From the NCBI RefSeq assembly GCF_030812775.1, contig NZ_JAUSTI010000007.1, positions 1 to 64,000 on the forward strand: a stretch of 64,000 bases of DNA, given 5' to 3'. Position numbers and translations under genes: made by a program. Within the stretch, counting starts at the first letter, position 1. Each line of letters opens with the position of its first letter. Positions 55,772 through 64,000 of this stretch are shown piece after piece. Below the pieces are notes generated by a model. It was not told where the DNA came from and made no database searches. It saw only the letters and a list, made by a program, of their open reading frames with translations. This DNA is from Paenibacillus tundrae. GTDB taxonomy: Bacteria; Bacillota; Bacilli; Paenibacillales; Paenibacillaceae.

Positions 55772-57193
55772 CTATTTTTTCTTTGACTTTTTAATTGTTC
55801 CTTCGTCTGTGATGACATAGGTAAAACTAGCATCCTCTGCTCTCCCAGTCTCGTCCGTCACATGGAACGTCGCTGCATCTGCCGCCCGCTGTATGCCACC
55901 TGTGATGAAGCAAAATACGTTGTTCTCATCTTTTCCCCAATAACGATTGAACGCTTGAAAAGTCTGACCATCCATTCCCTTCACGGTTCGCCGGCCATTA
56001 GCATTGTATAGCCCATGCTTGTCGTAAGCCCAGCTCTCTACCCCTTGACTAAACAAATAAGTAAAGCTGGCACGATCAAGCTTCTTAGCTAAGCCGCCCC
56101 ACTGATATACATGATCTTGATCAACCGCCCGGCTTCCATTGTCTGACAAGATCGCGAAACTCTTCGCGTCAGCACCAGATATTTGTTCAAGTACATAGTC
56201 AGGGTGGCCAAACGGTCTGCTTGTTCGCACGAACTGTGCGTGGTACACATGGTTTTTGTCTTTCGAAAGTCCTAACGATCCCGATGTTAACAAACATTGA
56301 AATGTGTCACAATCGGTCCCAGTGACAGCGTATCCATTATAGAAAATGTTCTGCGCATCTCTCCCAAACAAACCGCCTAGCGCTTCAAAAGTTTGTGGGT
56401 CAGCATCGCTAACCTTGCTCCAAGTACAGTAGACCCCTGCCGCATCATGACCATACTGATCATTTAATACTTTGAACGAAGCCGGATCAGCACCGCGTAC
56501 CAGATTATATATTTGCCGAGTTTCATTCCGACTCCGACCAGAACCACCAATCTCCTCACAATAAAAGACTGCTTGATCTGTCCTGTACCAATAGCCTTGT
56601 ATCCGCTCTGCTCCATGTTCTGATTCGTTATATTCGGGTTGCCACCACCCTTGGACATGAGGATAAGCTTCTTGTAACCAACCGAGCAATTCATCTTTAC
56701 TACCATTAGCGTAGGATAACGATTGATACAGATGTAGCACATGATCCTTATCGGTACAGTAATCCATTCGAGCTACAGCGGTCTCAACATCAATATCATC
56801 CCACGTATGAAACCGATCTCCGCTCTTTACATACAGTCGATGCTTGTCCTTAGCGAAATAAGGCGATCCTGGAAGTAGTTCGAAGCTTGCCGCATCCGAA
56901 TCGGGGATTAGCTGATCCTCCAGATAAACACGCTTGGCGTCCAACCCGTAATCATCGTCCAGTACCCGGAACTCGTCCGCACTCCGACTTACTAAAGTCA
57001 CTTTGGTCTTGCGGCCATCAAACCACCACACGCCTTGGACATCTCGTAGATAGCCAAATGGGATCCATCCGCGATAGAAGTGATGTATAAGAGAGAAGCT
57101 GTCACCGGTGATCCCGCCCTCAATCAGCTTAGGCTCCCCCTCTGCTTGGTTCAACAATACACGGTTCGCTTCGATTACAAACAAGCTCGTCAT
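55772..57193 (-). CDS. DKNYY domain protein
   Basis: The 473-aa protein is built from repeated units around D-K-[NH]-x-[VL]-[YF], for example FAKDKHRLYVKSGD, GRDAQNIFYNGYAV, SKDKNHVYHAQFV, AVDQDHVYQWGG, AYDKHGLYNANG and GKDENNVFCFTGG, often followed by ADPxSFxxL. This is the DKNYY repeat family. It has no signal peptide. Function is unknown. The ATG at 57193 has GGGAGG 6 bases upstream; the TTG two codons earlier is rejected. Confidence 0.85.
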   Translation of the reverse strand: MTSLFVIEANRVLLNQAEGEPKLIEGGITGDSFSLIHHFYRGWIPFGYLRDVQGVWWFDGRKTKVTLVSRSADEFRVLDDDYGLDAKRVYLEDQLIPDSDAASFELLPGSPYFAKDKHRLYVKSGDRFHTWDDIDVETAVARMDYCTDKDHVLHLYQSLSYANGSKDELLGWLQEAYPHVQGWWQPEYNESEHGAERIQGYWYRTDQAVFYCEEIGGSGRSRNETRQIYNLVRGADPASFKVLNDQYGHDAAGVYCTWSKVSDADPQTFEALGGLFGRDAQNIFYNGYAVTGTDCDTFQCLLTSGSLGLSKDKNHVYHAQFVRTSRPFGHPDYVLEQISGADAKSFAILSDNGSRAVDQDHVYQWGGLAKKLDRASFTYLFSQGVESWAYDKHGLYNANGRRTVKGMDGQTFQAFNRYWGKDENNVFCFITGGIQRAADAATFHVTDETGRAEDASFTYVITDEGTIKKSKKK

Positions 57194-57351
57194 TTTCAAC
57201 CTCCCATGAAGAAACGGGTTAATACTCTCATTTTATACCTGTAAGTCATTGTTCGGCAAACAGTAAAGGTTAGGTAAGTAAACGAACCGAAGCGATATAT
57301 CTTGGAAATGTATAACTTAAATTAACTTTGGACATCTTAACCAAATCATGC

Positions 57352-57561
57352 ATGTTTTCAAGGGAGGCGAACCCCATCAGCGCGCTCAATGATTGGCTCA
57401 AACATCTAGCACACAACTATGTTTTAATCGTAATCGCCGCAGTACTCTTCTTTGCAGTCAAAGCCATCATTGGTTACTACACGTATAAACACTACGACAA
57501 AAAATTAAAGCTCCTTACGGATAAGGTAGATCGTCTGCTAGAGGAGTTTAAGCGAAATTAA
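57352..57561 (+). CDS. Small single-helix membrane protein with coiled coil
   Basis: From ATG 57352 the product is 69 aa: one membrane helix (YVLIVIAAVLFFAVKAIIGYY) followed by a charged coiled coil (KKLKLLTDKVDRLLEEFKRN). The only good ribosome site, AAGGGAGG (57360-57367), lies inside this frame and points to an ATC codon at 57376 as start; a TTG at 57328 is also in frame. The frame and composition look real but the start is unsettled. No family recognised. Confidence 0.6.
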   Translation: MFSREANPISALNDWLKHLAHNYVLIVIAAVLFFAVKAIIGYYTYKHYDKKLKLLTDKVDRLLEEFKRN

Positions 57562-57618
57562 GAGCTCATCACTTAAGAAAAATCATTAAATAGAATCATA
57601 GATTATGGGGGGATAGGC

Positions 57619-58074
57619 ATGCTTGGGAATCTTATCGTGGGGTTTGTTATTCCTGTCATTATAGGTGGATGGATATTAAGGCGACAGTTAAAAATATTGC
57701 TCGTTTATTATCCGCTAGGGATCGCAACTTCAGCATGCATTAACAGCGTGGGGTTTAATTTTTTCTGGAACATTCTACCCAACACGAGGAACCAATCCTA
57801 TGCTGCACTTCCAATGGACTTAGGAATCTATCCGATGGCAGGTTGTCTGATGATTTACTGTATTCTTGTGCATAAGAAAAAGCCGTGGCCGTCGATCCTG
57901 GTTGCATCATTTACCCTAACTCTAATTGAATGGATCGCGAAGACCATGGGACACGTTGTTTATTTTAATGGATGGAATATTTTTTGGACATTCTGCTCTT
58001 ATTTCATGCCGTTTGTACTCGCATATGGATATAGTAGGATGTTTGCACATCTGTTTTATCCTGAAAGGACTTAG
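57619..58074 (+). CDS. CBO0543-like integral membrane protein
   Basis: The 151-aa protein has about five helices, with LPMDLGIYPMAGCLMIYCILV and a C-terminal half (IEWIAKTMGHVVYFNGWNIFWTFCSYF) like the CBO0543 family found in spore-forming Firmicutes. No biochemical role is known. GGGGGGATAGG precedes the ATG. It is followed by the ferritin-like gene on the same strand. Confidence 0.7.
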   Translation: MLGNLIVGFVIPVIIGGWILRRQLKILLVYYPLGIATSACINSVGFNFFWNILPNTRNQSYAALPMDLGIYPMAGCLMIYCILVHKKKPWPSILVASFTLTLIEWIAKTMGHVVYFNGWNIFWTFCSYFMPFVLAYGYSRMFAHLFYPERT

Positions 58075-58161
58075 CCATACGAAGGTTTCATCTATTATGA
58101 TTAACCCTCATAGGCATTTGTGCATATAGTAACCCATATTAAGTTTTTGGGGAGGTTTCTT

Positions 58162-58638
58162 ATGTATTCGGCATATCCGGTGCACTATTACTATAGGCAA
58201 GGCTTTACACCCATCTGGGCAACATCTACAAATGAAGCCCTTGCTTTAATGAAAATGGCAGTTCAAGGAGAACGGAGTGACGAGCTTTTTTATGACGCTC
58301 TAATCAAGCTTGCTCCTAATGCGAACCAGGCTATGATTATTACAGGCATCCGAAATGACGAACGTGGACATAATCAGATGTTTAGAGAAATGTATAAAGA
58401 TCTGACGGGTCAAGATATCGTTCAAGAAGGTCAGGCACCTCTTGAACCAGTTGATTCCTATCTGAGTGGTCTGCAGACTGCTTTTCAAGGGGAATTAAGC
58501 GCTGTAGAGCGATATCGAAAAATATGGTTTGGTCTTCCTTATGGAATTTACAAAGATACAGTATGGGGAATTATACTCGATGAACAAAAACATGCCGATA
58601 AATACAATAATTTAATAACATATAATTTACCCCGATAA
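58162..58638 (+). CDS. Ferritin-like domain protein
   Basis: The 158-aa protein has a Tyr-rich N-terminus (MYSAYPVHYYYRQG) and a four-helix ferritin-like core with ligands in AVQGERSDELFY, GIRNDERGHNQMF, FQGELSAVERY and LDEQKHADKYN, the spaced E/ExxH pattern of di-iron rubrerythrin-like proteins. The ATG at 58162 follows GGGGAGG; an upstream in-frame start is unsupported. A role in oxidative protection or on the spore is possible, not shown. Confidence 0.8.
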   Translation: MYSAYPVHYYYRQGFTPIWATSTNEALALMKMAVQGERSDELFYDALIKLAPNANQAMIITGIRNDERGHNQMFREMYKDLTGQDIVQEGQAPLEPVDSYLSGLQTAFQGELSAVERYRKIWFGLPYGIYKDTVWGIILDEQKHADKYNNLITYNLPR

Positions 58639-58666
58639 ACATCTCTAGGAAGTTAAAAAGAAGAGA

Positions 58667-58704
58667 AGCCCCTCAGGCTACGTTTTCCTTCCTCGGGGCT
58701 TTCG
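58667..58704. terminator. Bidirectional terminator
   Basis: AAGCCCCTCAGG and CCTCGGGGCTT pair with a small bulge between two converging genes, with T and A tracts at the sides. Confidence 0.7.
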
Positions 58705-58713
58705 AATATTGGA

Positions 58714-59253
58714 TTATTCTTCTTCCGTCTCAGCTTCAGGTGCATTAGGTTGCTGAGGCGCCATTAGACCCTGCACCGCACCCATAAATGGCTGGATGGA
58801 TTTGATCATGCCGTAGCCCATTTTCACGACAGGCACGAAACGTTGAATCATACCGAACAGCCGCATACCTCCGCCCAGCATCCCCCCAGCCGAAGTCGCT
58901 CCTCCTAATCCGCCTAATAGTGAACCCATCATCGGCATGAAGGATGAGACATGCGCGTGTGAAGCAGTACGCTTATAGTTGGAAGTTTTACGAGTGCTGT
59001 TAACCCGTTTACGGCGGCTGTGAGAACGAACCCCCGTACTATGACTGCGATTAACCTTGCTGTGCTTAGAGGATTGAGGCTTCCCACCGGAAGCTTTCGT
59101 AGTCGATATCTTGCCTCCCCCGGCAATCACCACGCCTTCATGCTTCACATCCTTAATGTAGCCGATATACGTTTCACCATTATGGAGAGTCACACATACA
59201 GGACGATCTTTATATCGCTCTGCCTTTAAGCGTATTGTATTTGGTTTAGCCAT
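58714..59253 (-). CDS. Protein with LSm-like N-terminus and Gly/Met-rich C-terminus
   Basis: The 179-aa protein starts with a small beta domain (AERYKDRPVCVTLHNGETYIGYIKDVKHEGVVIAGG) that resembles LSm/SH3-like folds. A Ser/Arg/Lys/His-rich linker (residues 50-100) follows, then a Gly/Met-rich region (MMGSLLGGLGGATSAGGMLGGGMRLF) and an acidic tail. The composition suits a spore-coat or nucleic-acid-associated protein. No family assigned. GAGGTGAAAATGC precedes the ATG. Confidence 0.65.
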   Translation of the reverse strand: MAKPNTIRLKAERYKDRPVCVTLHNGETYIGYIKDVKHEGVVIAGGGKISTTKASGGKPQSSKHSKVNRSHSTGVRSHSRRKRVNSTRKTSNYKRTASHAHVSSFMPMMGSLLGGLGGATSAGGMLGGGMRLFGMIQRFVPVVKMGYGMIKSIQPFMGAVQGLMAPQQPNAPEAETEEE

Positions 59254-59386
59254 GCATTTTCACCTCGCTCCACTGAACTTACTTCAGTTTACGCGTTGGG
59301 TGGACGACTTGCCTGTGCGAATGGGACATCGGTGTTTGTTCCTTTCTCTAGATATCCTCATTTGCATATTCTATAAATCGATGAAT

Positions 59387-61891
59387 TTACTTATGAAAAG
59401 CTATCCAAAACTCGCCTTCTGTATTGATAATATCCTTGATCTGGATAAACGGAATGTTAAAGGTTGGGAATCCAGCGGCATAAGGTGCAATCTCATATGG
59501 AGCAAAGTACAGATGCAACGCATCTGCTGTCACAAAAAACGGTTGATTAGGGCTAATCCCCTCATACGTATCCGGAAACACATACGAATATTGTGGATCA
59601 TTCTTAATCTGATCAGCCACAATTCGACTTAGAACCTTGACATAATCACTGTTTGGTTTAAATAAGTCTTTGAGCTCATACATATGTCCGTTCGTTAGAT
59701 TAATAATGGCGTAAATCATGGTAGGCATGCCATGTGCTGCACCAAACGGATAGTTGTACCCTGTAAGCTGTAATTGAAGCAGCTGCTGCTTATAGAAGCT
59801 AATCTCAAAGTCACCCGTATAGGAATAATCTAATTTCTGATCTGCAGGAATAGGCTTAACCTGAGATAAAGCTTTTAGATTGGCATTAACCCCGAGCTGT
59901 GCGGCTTGATCTGCCATTCCCTCAACTTGCGGATAATAGACTAAGTAGTCCGGGTTAGGCTTATACTTTTCCTCACGAACACGGTACGGTGGATGGAGCG
60001 GGACGATCGTATTTTGTTTCCATATCACCTGTCCGTTTCGATTTACATACGATAGACGCTGATCGACAAACGCTTTGATCAGATTCGGTGCTACGACCTC
60101 TAATGTTCCTGAGCCTTCAACCTGAGGATATCCTGGAGCAGGCTGACCACTGCGATCGAGCAAATAGGTACGTTTGCCATCTGACGCAGAAAGTAATCCT
60201 TGTTTAAACTGTCCCACTTCCCGATATGTGAATGGCGAAAGTAACTTTCCACCTTCATCTGCAATAGCATACAAGGAACCAATGTAAGGCTGTTCGGAAT
60301 CAATCGCTTGACCAAGTGCAAACCGCTGCTCTCCAAGCTCTCGTATATCGTTATACGTGGGCTGAATGACGAACTGCCCTTGCGGATTAATCACACCATA
60401 ACTTGATTTGTAGTCCTCCGAGGTGTTAACAATAGCAAGACCATCCTGAAATGGAAGTGCTGTGCTGAACTGAGGCTGAATGATAATGTTGCCACGTTCG
60501 TCGATGTAACCATATTTACCTGCTGTCTCCTTCTGAAATGCAAGCAGTCCGTCGCCTAGTGGGCCTACATAAGGATAAGGATAGGTCGCGAGTCTATTTC
60601 CGTTGAGATCAATTAACGCATACTCGTTATCCTTAATCTGCACTACGGCTTTCCCTTGCTGAAAATCGTAAGCTGACTGGAACTGTGCCTTAATGACCTC
60701 TTGACCTGAATGATCTAGATAACCATATTTGATCGTTCCACCACCTGAACTGCTGTCCGTATCATAAAATAAAGCTCTTCCACCGGATAAATCCGCTATA
60801 AATGGATAAGCACGTCGGGTCAAAACATGACCTTGCTCATCAATCATTTTGAATCCTTGAGAATCAATGACGATGGCCCGACCTTCCACATATGAATTAA
60901 TGCTATCGTAAAGTGGCTGAACGACAAATTGTCCATTCAAATTAATGACGCCTGTCTTCCCATTCTGAACGACAACCGCAAGACCGTTTGGCTGGAAATC
61001 ACGCGCATCGTCTAGCACAGGCTCCAATCGAAGGTTGCCTTGTTCATTCATATATCCCCACCGAGTCCCCTGTACGGTTCTAACGGAAACGGGATATAAC
61101 CACGTGACTTCCCGGGCATGGCTGCCACTCTCCATGGCTTGTTGAATGCTTTTCTCAAGCGCAAGTAGTGCTTCTTTAGATGGATATGGGTCTGAGAAGC
61201 TTAATGCCTTCTGAACAGAAGCTAATGCAGCAGGGAACATGCCCGCTTTGTATTGTGCATCTGCGAGGTAGCTCCAATAGAAAATATAGTCTGGATAATG
61301 CTGCGTCAGTTTCTCATAATATTGCACAACTTTGGGGAAATAGTAGGGATAGACATCCGGTGCAGATACCCACTTGCCATTTTGCCAGCGAATGATGTCT
61401 ACCCGGTAGGCTTCGCCTGTATCATGAATCCATAGTGCAATTTCTACTTTGCCATCTCGTCCATGCTGTCCAGGCATATCAATAATCTCTGCATGACTAA
61501 ATACAACATCGTCCGGGGTCAGATCCTTCAGACCCGAATCCGTCCAATCGTATACAGCCAGCTTCGACCAGATGGCCCCTAGCTGCCAGCCCACAATAAG
61601 ATTATTTCGAGAGGTAGATGTAACCGGCGCAGCTGTAAGCAACGTAACCCGATACCCTAGTCCCTTGGTAAGCGACATCTTGATCCATTGACCGTTGTAA
61701 AACTTCAGAATAAGCAAGTATAGCTCCCCATTCAACTGATAGACTGTAGCAATTTCCGGGATGCCATCTCCAGTCAGATCAGCAGCATAAATGGCGGGAT
61801 GCTGCACCGGTTTATCAATTGTGACGACTGTTGCACCAGCCGGGATATGTTGATGGACAATCTGAACAAGTAGCGGCTCGCTTATAGACAT
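59387..61891 (-). CDS. Large WG-repeat protein with DUF3298-like C-terminus
   Basis: The 834-aa protein begins with an FG-GAP-like region (AIYAADLTGDGIPEIATVYQ, residues 20-190). A short TPR-like segment follows (YYEKLTQHYPDYIFYWSYLADAQYKAG, near 200-250). At least seven WG repeats run from 280 to 640, for example WGYMNEQGNLRLEPV, YGYLDHSGQEVIKAQF, YGYIDERGNIIIQPQF and YGVINPQGQFVIQPTY. The C-terminal domain of the DUF4163/DUF3298 type includes LFKPNSDYVKVLSRIVADQI and FVTADALHLYFAPYEIAPYAAG. No signal peptide or anchor is visible, odd because DUF3298 is normally extracellular. GGGAGG precedes the ATG. Confidence 0.85.
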   Translation of the reverse strand: MSISEPLLVQIVHQHIPAGATVVTIDKPVQHPAIYAADLTGDGIPEIATVYQLNGELYLLILKFYNGQWIKMSLTKGLGYRVTLLTAAPVTSTSRNNLIVGWQLGAIWSKLAVYDWTDSGLKDLTPDDVVFSHAEIIDMPGQHGRDGKVEIALWIHDTGEAYRVDIIRWQNGKWVSAPDVYPYYFPKVVQYYEKLTQHYPDYIFYWSYLADAQYKAGMFPAALASVQKALSFSDPYPSKEALLALEKSIQQAMESGSHAREVTWLYPVSVRTVQGTRWGYMNEQGNLRLEPVLDDARDFQPNGLAVVVQNGKTGVINLNGQFVVQPLYDSINSYVEGRAIVIDSQGFKMIDEQGHVLTRRAYPFIADLSGGRALFYDTDSSSGGGTIKYGYLDHSGQEVIKAQFQSAYDFQQGKAVVQIKDNEYALIDLNGNRLATYPYPYVGPLGDGLLAFQKETAGKYGYIDERGNIIIQPQFSTALPFQDGLAIVNTSEDYKSSYGVINPQGQFVIQPTYNDIRELGEQRFALGQAIDSEQPYIGSLYAIADEGGKLLSPFTYREVGQFKQGLLSASDGKRTYLLDRSGQPAPGYPQVEGSGTLEVVAPNLIKAFVDQRLSYVNRNGQVIWKQNTIVPLHPPYRVREEKYKPNPDYLVYYPQVEGMADQAAQLGVNANLKALSQVKPIPADQKLDYSYTGDFEISFYKQQLLQLQLTGYNYPFGAAHGMPTMIYAIINLTNGHMYELKDLFKPNSDYVKVLSRIVADQIKNDPQYSYVFPDTYEGISPNQPFFVTADALHLYFAPYEIAPYAAGFPTFNIPFIQIKDIINTEGEFWIAFHK

Positions 61892-62110
61892 TTTGGTTCC
61901 TCCCTTATGACCGCATTCGCCTAATGGTATGCGTCATCTACAGGGATATGACATGAAATTCACTTCCATAACTTACTTCCACGTTTACATAGAAGATGGA
62001 TACAAATTTTGATCATCTTGCGATATGTCCACGTATGCCCCTATATTCAATCTTCCTCATTTAGATTCTTTATTCATCTTGCAGAGCTACCTTCTGTCCA
62101 TTGACCTTTT
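61892..62110. other. Intergenic region
   Basis: No gene recognised; it contains the probable promoter of the WG-repeat gene and the eroded 3' part of the sigma factor relic. Confidence 0.35.
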
Positions 62111-62296
62111 CTAATCTGGATTTTGCCAAAACGTAAAAAAAGTATCCGCAACGCATTCTTCAATCTCTTCGGTCGATGCCTGATAGAGAATAGAATGAGC
62201 GACTTTCCATAACAAACCAGCATACTGGTCCATCACCCACTCCATCGCTTCAGCATCACCTCTTACTATTGCATGTCTAATCTGTTCTTCGTTCAC
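62111..62296 (-). pseudogene. Truncated ECF-type sigma factor
   Basis: From a GTG at 62296 the frame encodes NEEQIRHAIVRGDAEAMEWV then YAGLLWKVAHSILYQ and EECVADTFFTFWQNPD, sigma region 2 including the core-binding helix. It then hits TAG where region 2 would continue. Region 4 is missing. The open frame extends upstream to 62467 with unrelated sequence. A dead sigma factor. Confidence 0.7.
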
Positions 62297-62532
62297 AACT
62301 ACCAACTCTCTCTCCCGTCCTGTTGAGATGGCATCATACCCATATGTATTGACCTTACTATATTCGATGGGAAAATGACTTTTACTTACACAGCTGAAAA
62401 AAAGATTTGCAGAGGTAAGAGCCCACTGCAAATCTTCTAATATGTTTCTATAACGTATGAAATTCATTGATTAGATTATAGCTACATGCTCTGATGAACC
62501 AAACTCTATATCGCTCAGGTAAGTTCATTATT

Positions 62533-62814
62533 CTATACGCTGTCTTGCTTACTACTAAGCTGTACATATTGGGTCAGACGACAAAACTGAAATAACAATA
62601 CATCTTCATCGCCTTCTCCAAGAGCCACCCGGCGCCCTTCCTGAATCACATGTTCAACTAGCTCGTATAAAAACGACATCTGCAACTGCAATGCTTCCTC
62701 CGCCAGGGGTTGCAGCACATCTAGATCTCGGGTACTAAACTGGGATAAACCTCGCAATAACAACTCTTCCGACCAGCTCTCGAATCTCTGCATGAGGTAA
62801 TTATAGTCTTCCAA
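62533..62814 (-). CDS. Small hypothetical protein
   Basis: The 93-aa helical protein (LMQRFESWSEELLLRGLSQFS, LEEALQLQMSFLYELVEHVIQEGRRVALG-like) has no recognised domain. The TTG start at 62814 overlaps the end of the preceding gene by 14 bases, with AGGATGAAG as ribosome site inside that gene, so the two are coupled. It probably forms a complex with the upstream product. Confidence 0.65.
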   Translation of the reverse strand: MEDYNYLMQRFESWSEELLLRGLSQFSTRDLDVLQPLAEEALQLQMSFLYELVEHVIQEGRRVALGEGDEDVLLFQFCRLTQYVQLSSKQDSV

Positions 62815-64000
62815 GTCTCTTCATCCTTCCATAACCCAGATCCAGCTTAAGACTGAATACGGTGCTTCCTTTCAGAAAACTGATAGGGACAATCTGCTGT
62901 TGCTCTACACGGACAAAAGTATAGAAATGCTCTAGAGCTGCCGCACCATAGCCGGATTCCAGCCGTTTAATCGTCGTTTCCCAATCCGAGGCATAAGGTA
63001 ACGTCAGCACGAGCTCTTCACTTGCTTCTGTCATAACCGTAAGCATAAGATCCTGCGTGTTTGGTTCGAAGTAATGCTCCAATATACGAGAAACCTTAAT
63101 TATCGCGAGTCGCTCTTTAGGTGCAGAGAACAAGCTAACTTCCTGTGAATCATGACTCAGAATCGATGAAGCTTCCTGTACCAGCGACGCTACATTCACC
63201 TTCTCTACTTCTGTCCGAGGAAGTATCGTAAGTTTAGCCCCCTCGCCTGAAGATAGCCTGCAATCTTCATTTACTTTGACAGCGCGAAATTGCACTTCTT
63301 CTCCTGCAAACTGACGAAACGTCACCTGGGGTAGCCATGGAATGTAAGATCCATAATGTTCCGAATAAGAGAATTCATGATCATCATAGTAAGTGGCTCT
63401 GACATCGCTATACGTATAGATCTGCTGATCATCTAATCCATAGAAATAATACGTGATGCCTCGGAAGCCTGAGCGTGTCTCCCAAGCATCTGCCCCGATT
63501 CCATACAAATGCAGCTCCGGCACCGTATAATATTTACTGCGGAATCGACCGATAAGTTGGCTTTGTTGAATCGCTGATGCATTTTCCTGTTCAAGGACGT
63601 GAAGTGCAAGGTACAGCTTGCTTACTCGGTTTAGCAATGTGGGCATAGAGAAGCGTACATGTCGGTTAAAGAACAACTGCAGCTCTCCCTGAATGCCGCG
63701 TAAGCTACGCTCAATATCAGGCAAATTACCACTATGGGCTGTGATCGCCAGCGTTTCTAACTCTGCTAAATAGGACTCAGGAAGTCTTGCTAGTCCTGTT
63801 TTGAGCATGTCTGCCAGGATAACTCGGCATTCCTTCACAGTCAGTAATGAGAACTTCAGATCGAATGCCTTGGTACTTAGTGAATCAGTGTCATCAATCC
63901 CTTGTTGCATCCGGTAACGAAGCAGCGCTTCGAGCTTAGCGATATTTCCAGCCGTCTGCTTCACCTTGCACAGAGCTTTAGCGAGACTGGGCTCTTCGGT
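62801..64000 (-). CDS. Unrecognised protein, 5' end beyond the window
   Basis: The frame is open to the window edge, adding TEEPSLAKALCK before the GTG at 63964, so the true start is probably outside. The visible ~400 residues have a helical N-terminal third (KQTAGNIAKLEALLRYRM, LLTVKECRVILADMLKTG), a central Tyr/Phe-rich section (GFRGITYYFYGLDDQQIYTYSDVRA) and a mixed C-terminus. This resembles a protein found beside SWIM-type zinc finger genes in Paenibacillus, but I am not sure. It forms a unit with the 93-aa gene. Confidence 0.7.
   Translation of the reverse strand, partial: TEEPSLAKALCKVKQTAGNIAKLEALLRYRMQQGIDDTDSLSTKAFDLKFSLLTVKECRVILADMLKTGLARLPESYLAELETLAITAHSGNLPDIERSLRGIQGELQLFFNRHVRFSMPTLLNRVSKLYLALHVLEQENASAIQQSQLIGRFRSKYYTVPELHLYGIGADAWETRSGFRGITYYFYGLDDQQIYTYSDVRATYYDDHEFSYSEHYGSYIPWLPQVTFRQFAGEEVQFRAVKVNEDCRLSSGEGAKLTILPRTEVEKVNVASLVQEASSILSHDSQEVSLFSAPKERLAIIKVSRILEHYFEPNTQDLMLTVMTEASEELVLTLPYASDWETTIKRLESGYGAAALEHFYTFVRVEQQQIVPISFLKGSTVFSLKLDLGYGRMKRLGRL

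Overview
The window reads as a low-GC Gram-positive chromosome, most probably Paenibacillus. Pointers are the YesMN-type two-component system with LplB/YtcP-type sugar permeases, a CotF-type spore coat gene, a collagen-like exosporium-type protein, a Bacillus-type thioredoxin-linked ArsC, and AGGAGG-like ribosome binding sites with frequent GTG/TTG starts. No rRNA, tRNA, CRISPR array or replication origin was seen. The species call is inference.

Layout. 0-5.9 kb holds small regulatory modules: a PadR/DUF2812 pair, decayed GNAT and LacI relics, DinB, a TetR-NTF2 operon and an alpha/beta hydrolase that carry the same 16-20 bp palindrome in their promoters, and a broken Na+/H+ antiporter. 6.1-11.7 kb is an arabino-oligosaccharide locus: a GntR/LacI-type repressor, AraN-P-Q-like importer and an intracellular GH43. 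11.7-13.1 kb is a MerR regulator diverging from an SDR with a 19-bp-spacer promoter. 13.2-28.2 kb is a plant cell-wall locus: two permeases, an AraC-type response regulator, a YesM-type kinase, two solute-binding proteins, a secreted GH53 galactanase with a C-terminal AbfB-like module, and three GH43 enzymes plus one GH43 relic. No ATPase is encoded, so both importers must use a shared MsmX-like ATPase elsewhere. Together these genes would cut arabinogalactan/arabinan outside, import oligosaccharides and trim them inside.

29-32.6 kb has threonine-to-glycine genes (kbl, tdh-like) and a cupin. 32.8-37.6 kb is an arsenic locus in decay: arsR, arsB and arsC are intact, while arsD, arsA and two flavoprotein genes are broken. 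38-44.9 kb mixes spore-surface genes with relics (PTS EIIC, beta-propeller, frameshifted copper-amine-oxidase-like protein), an IS200-type element whose transposase has a stop codon, and several copies of a dispersed palindromic repeat. 45-50.4 kb holds a DMT exporter behind a terminator-bearing leader and a beta-glucoside PTS/GH1 operon with a LicT/SacT-type antiterminator target and a frameshifted EIIB.

51-54.7 kb contains an Imm26-like protein, a NAD(P)-binding protein and the most coherent regulatory find: a divergent MerR regulon (46-aa membrane peptide, MerR-TipAS-like regulator, GAP-family membrane protein on one strand; DUF4097-like lipoprotein on the other), whose two promoters both have 19-bp spacers and the same GTGACGTWACGT core. 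54.8-64 kb carries map, a DKNYY protein, small membrane and ferritin-like proteins, a large WG-repeat protein, a truncated ECF sigma factor and an unrecognised two-gene unit running off the window end.
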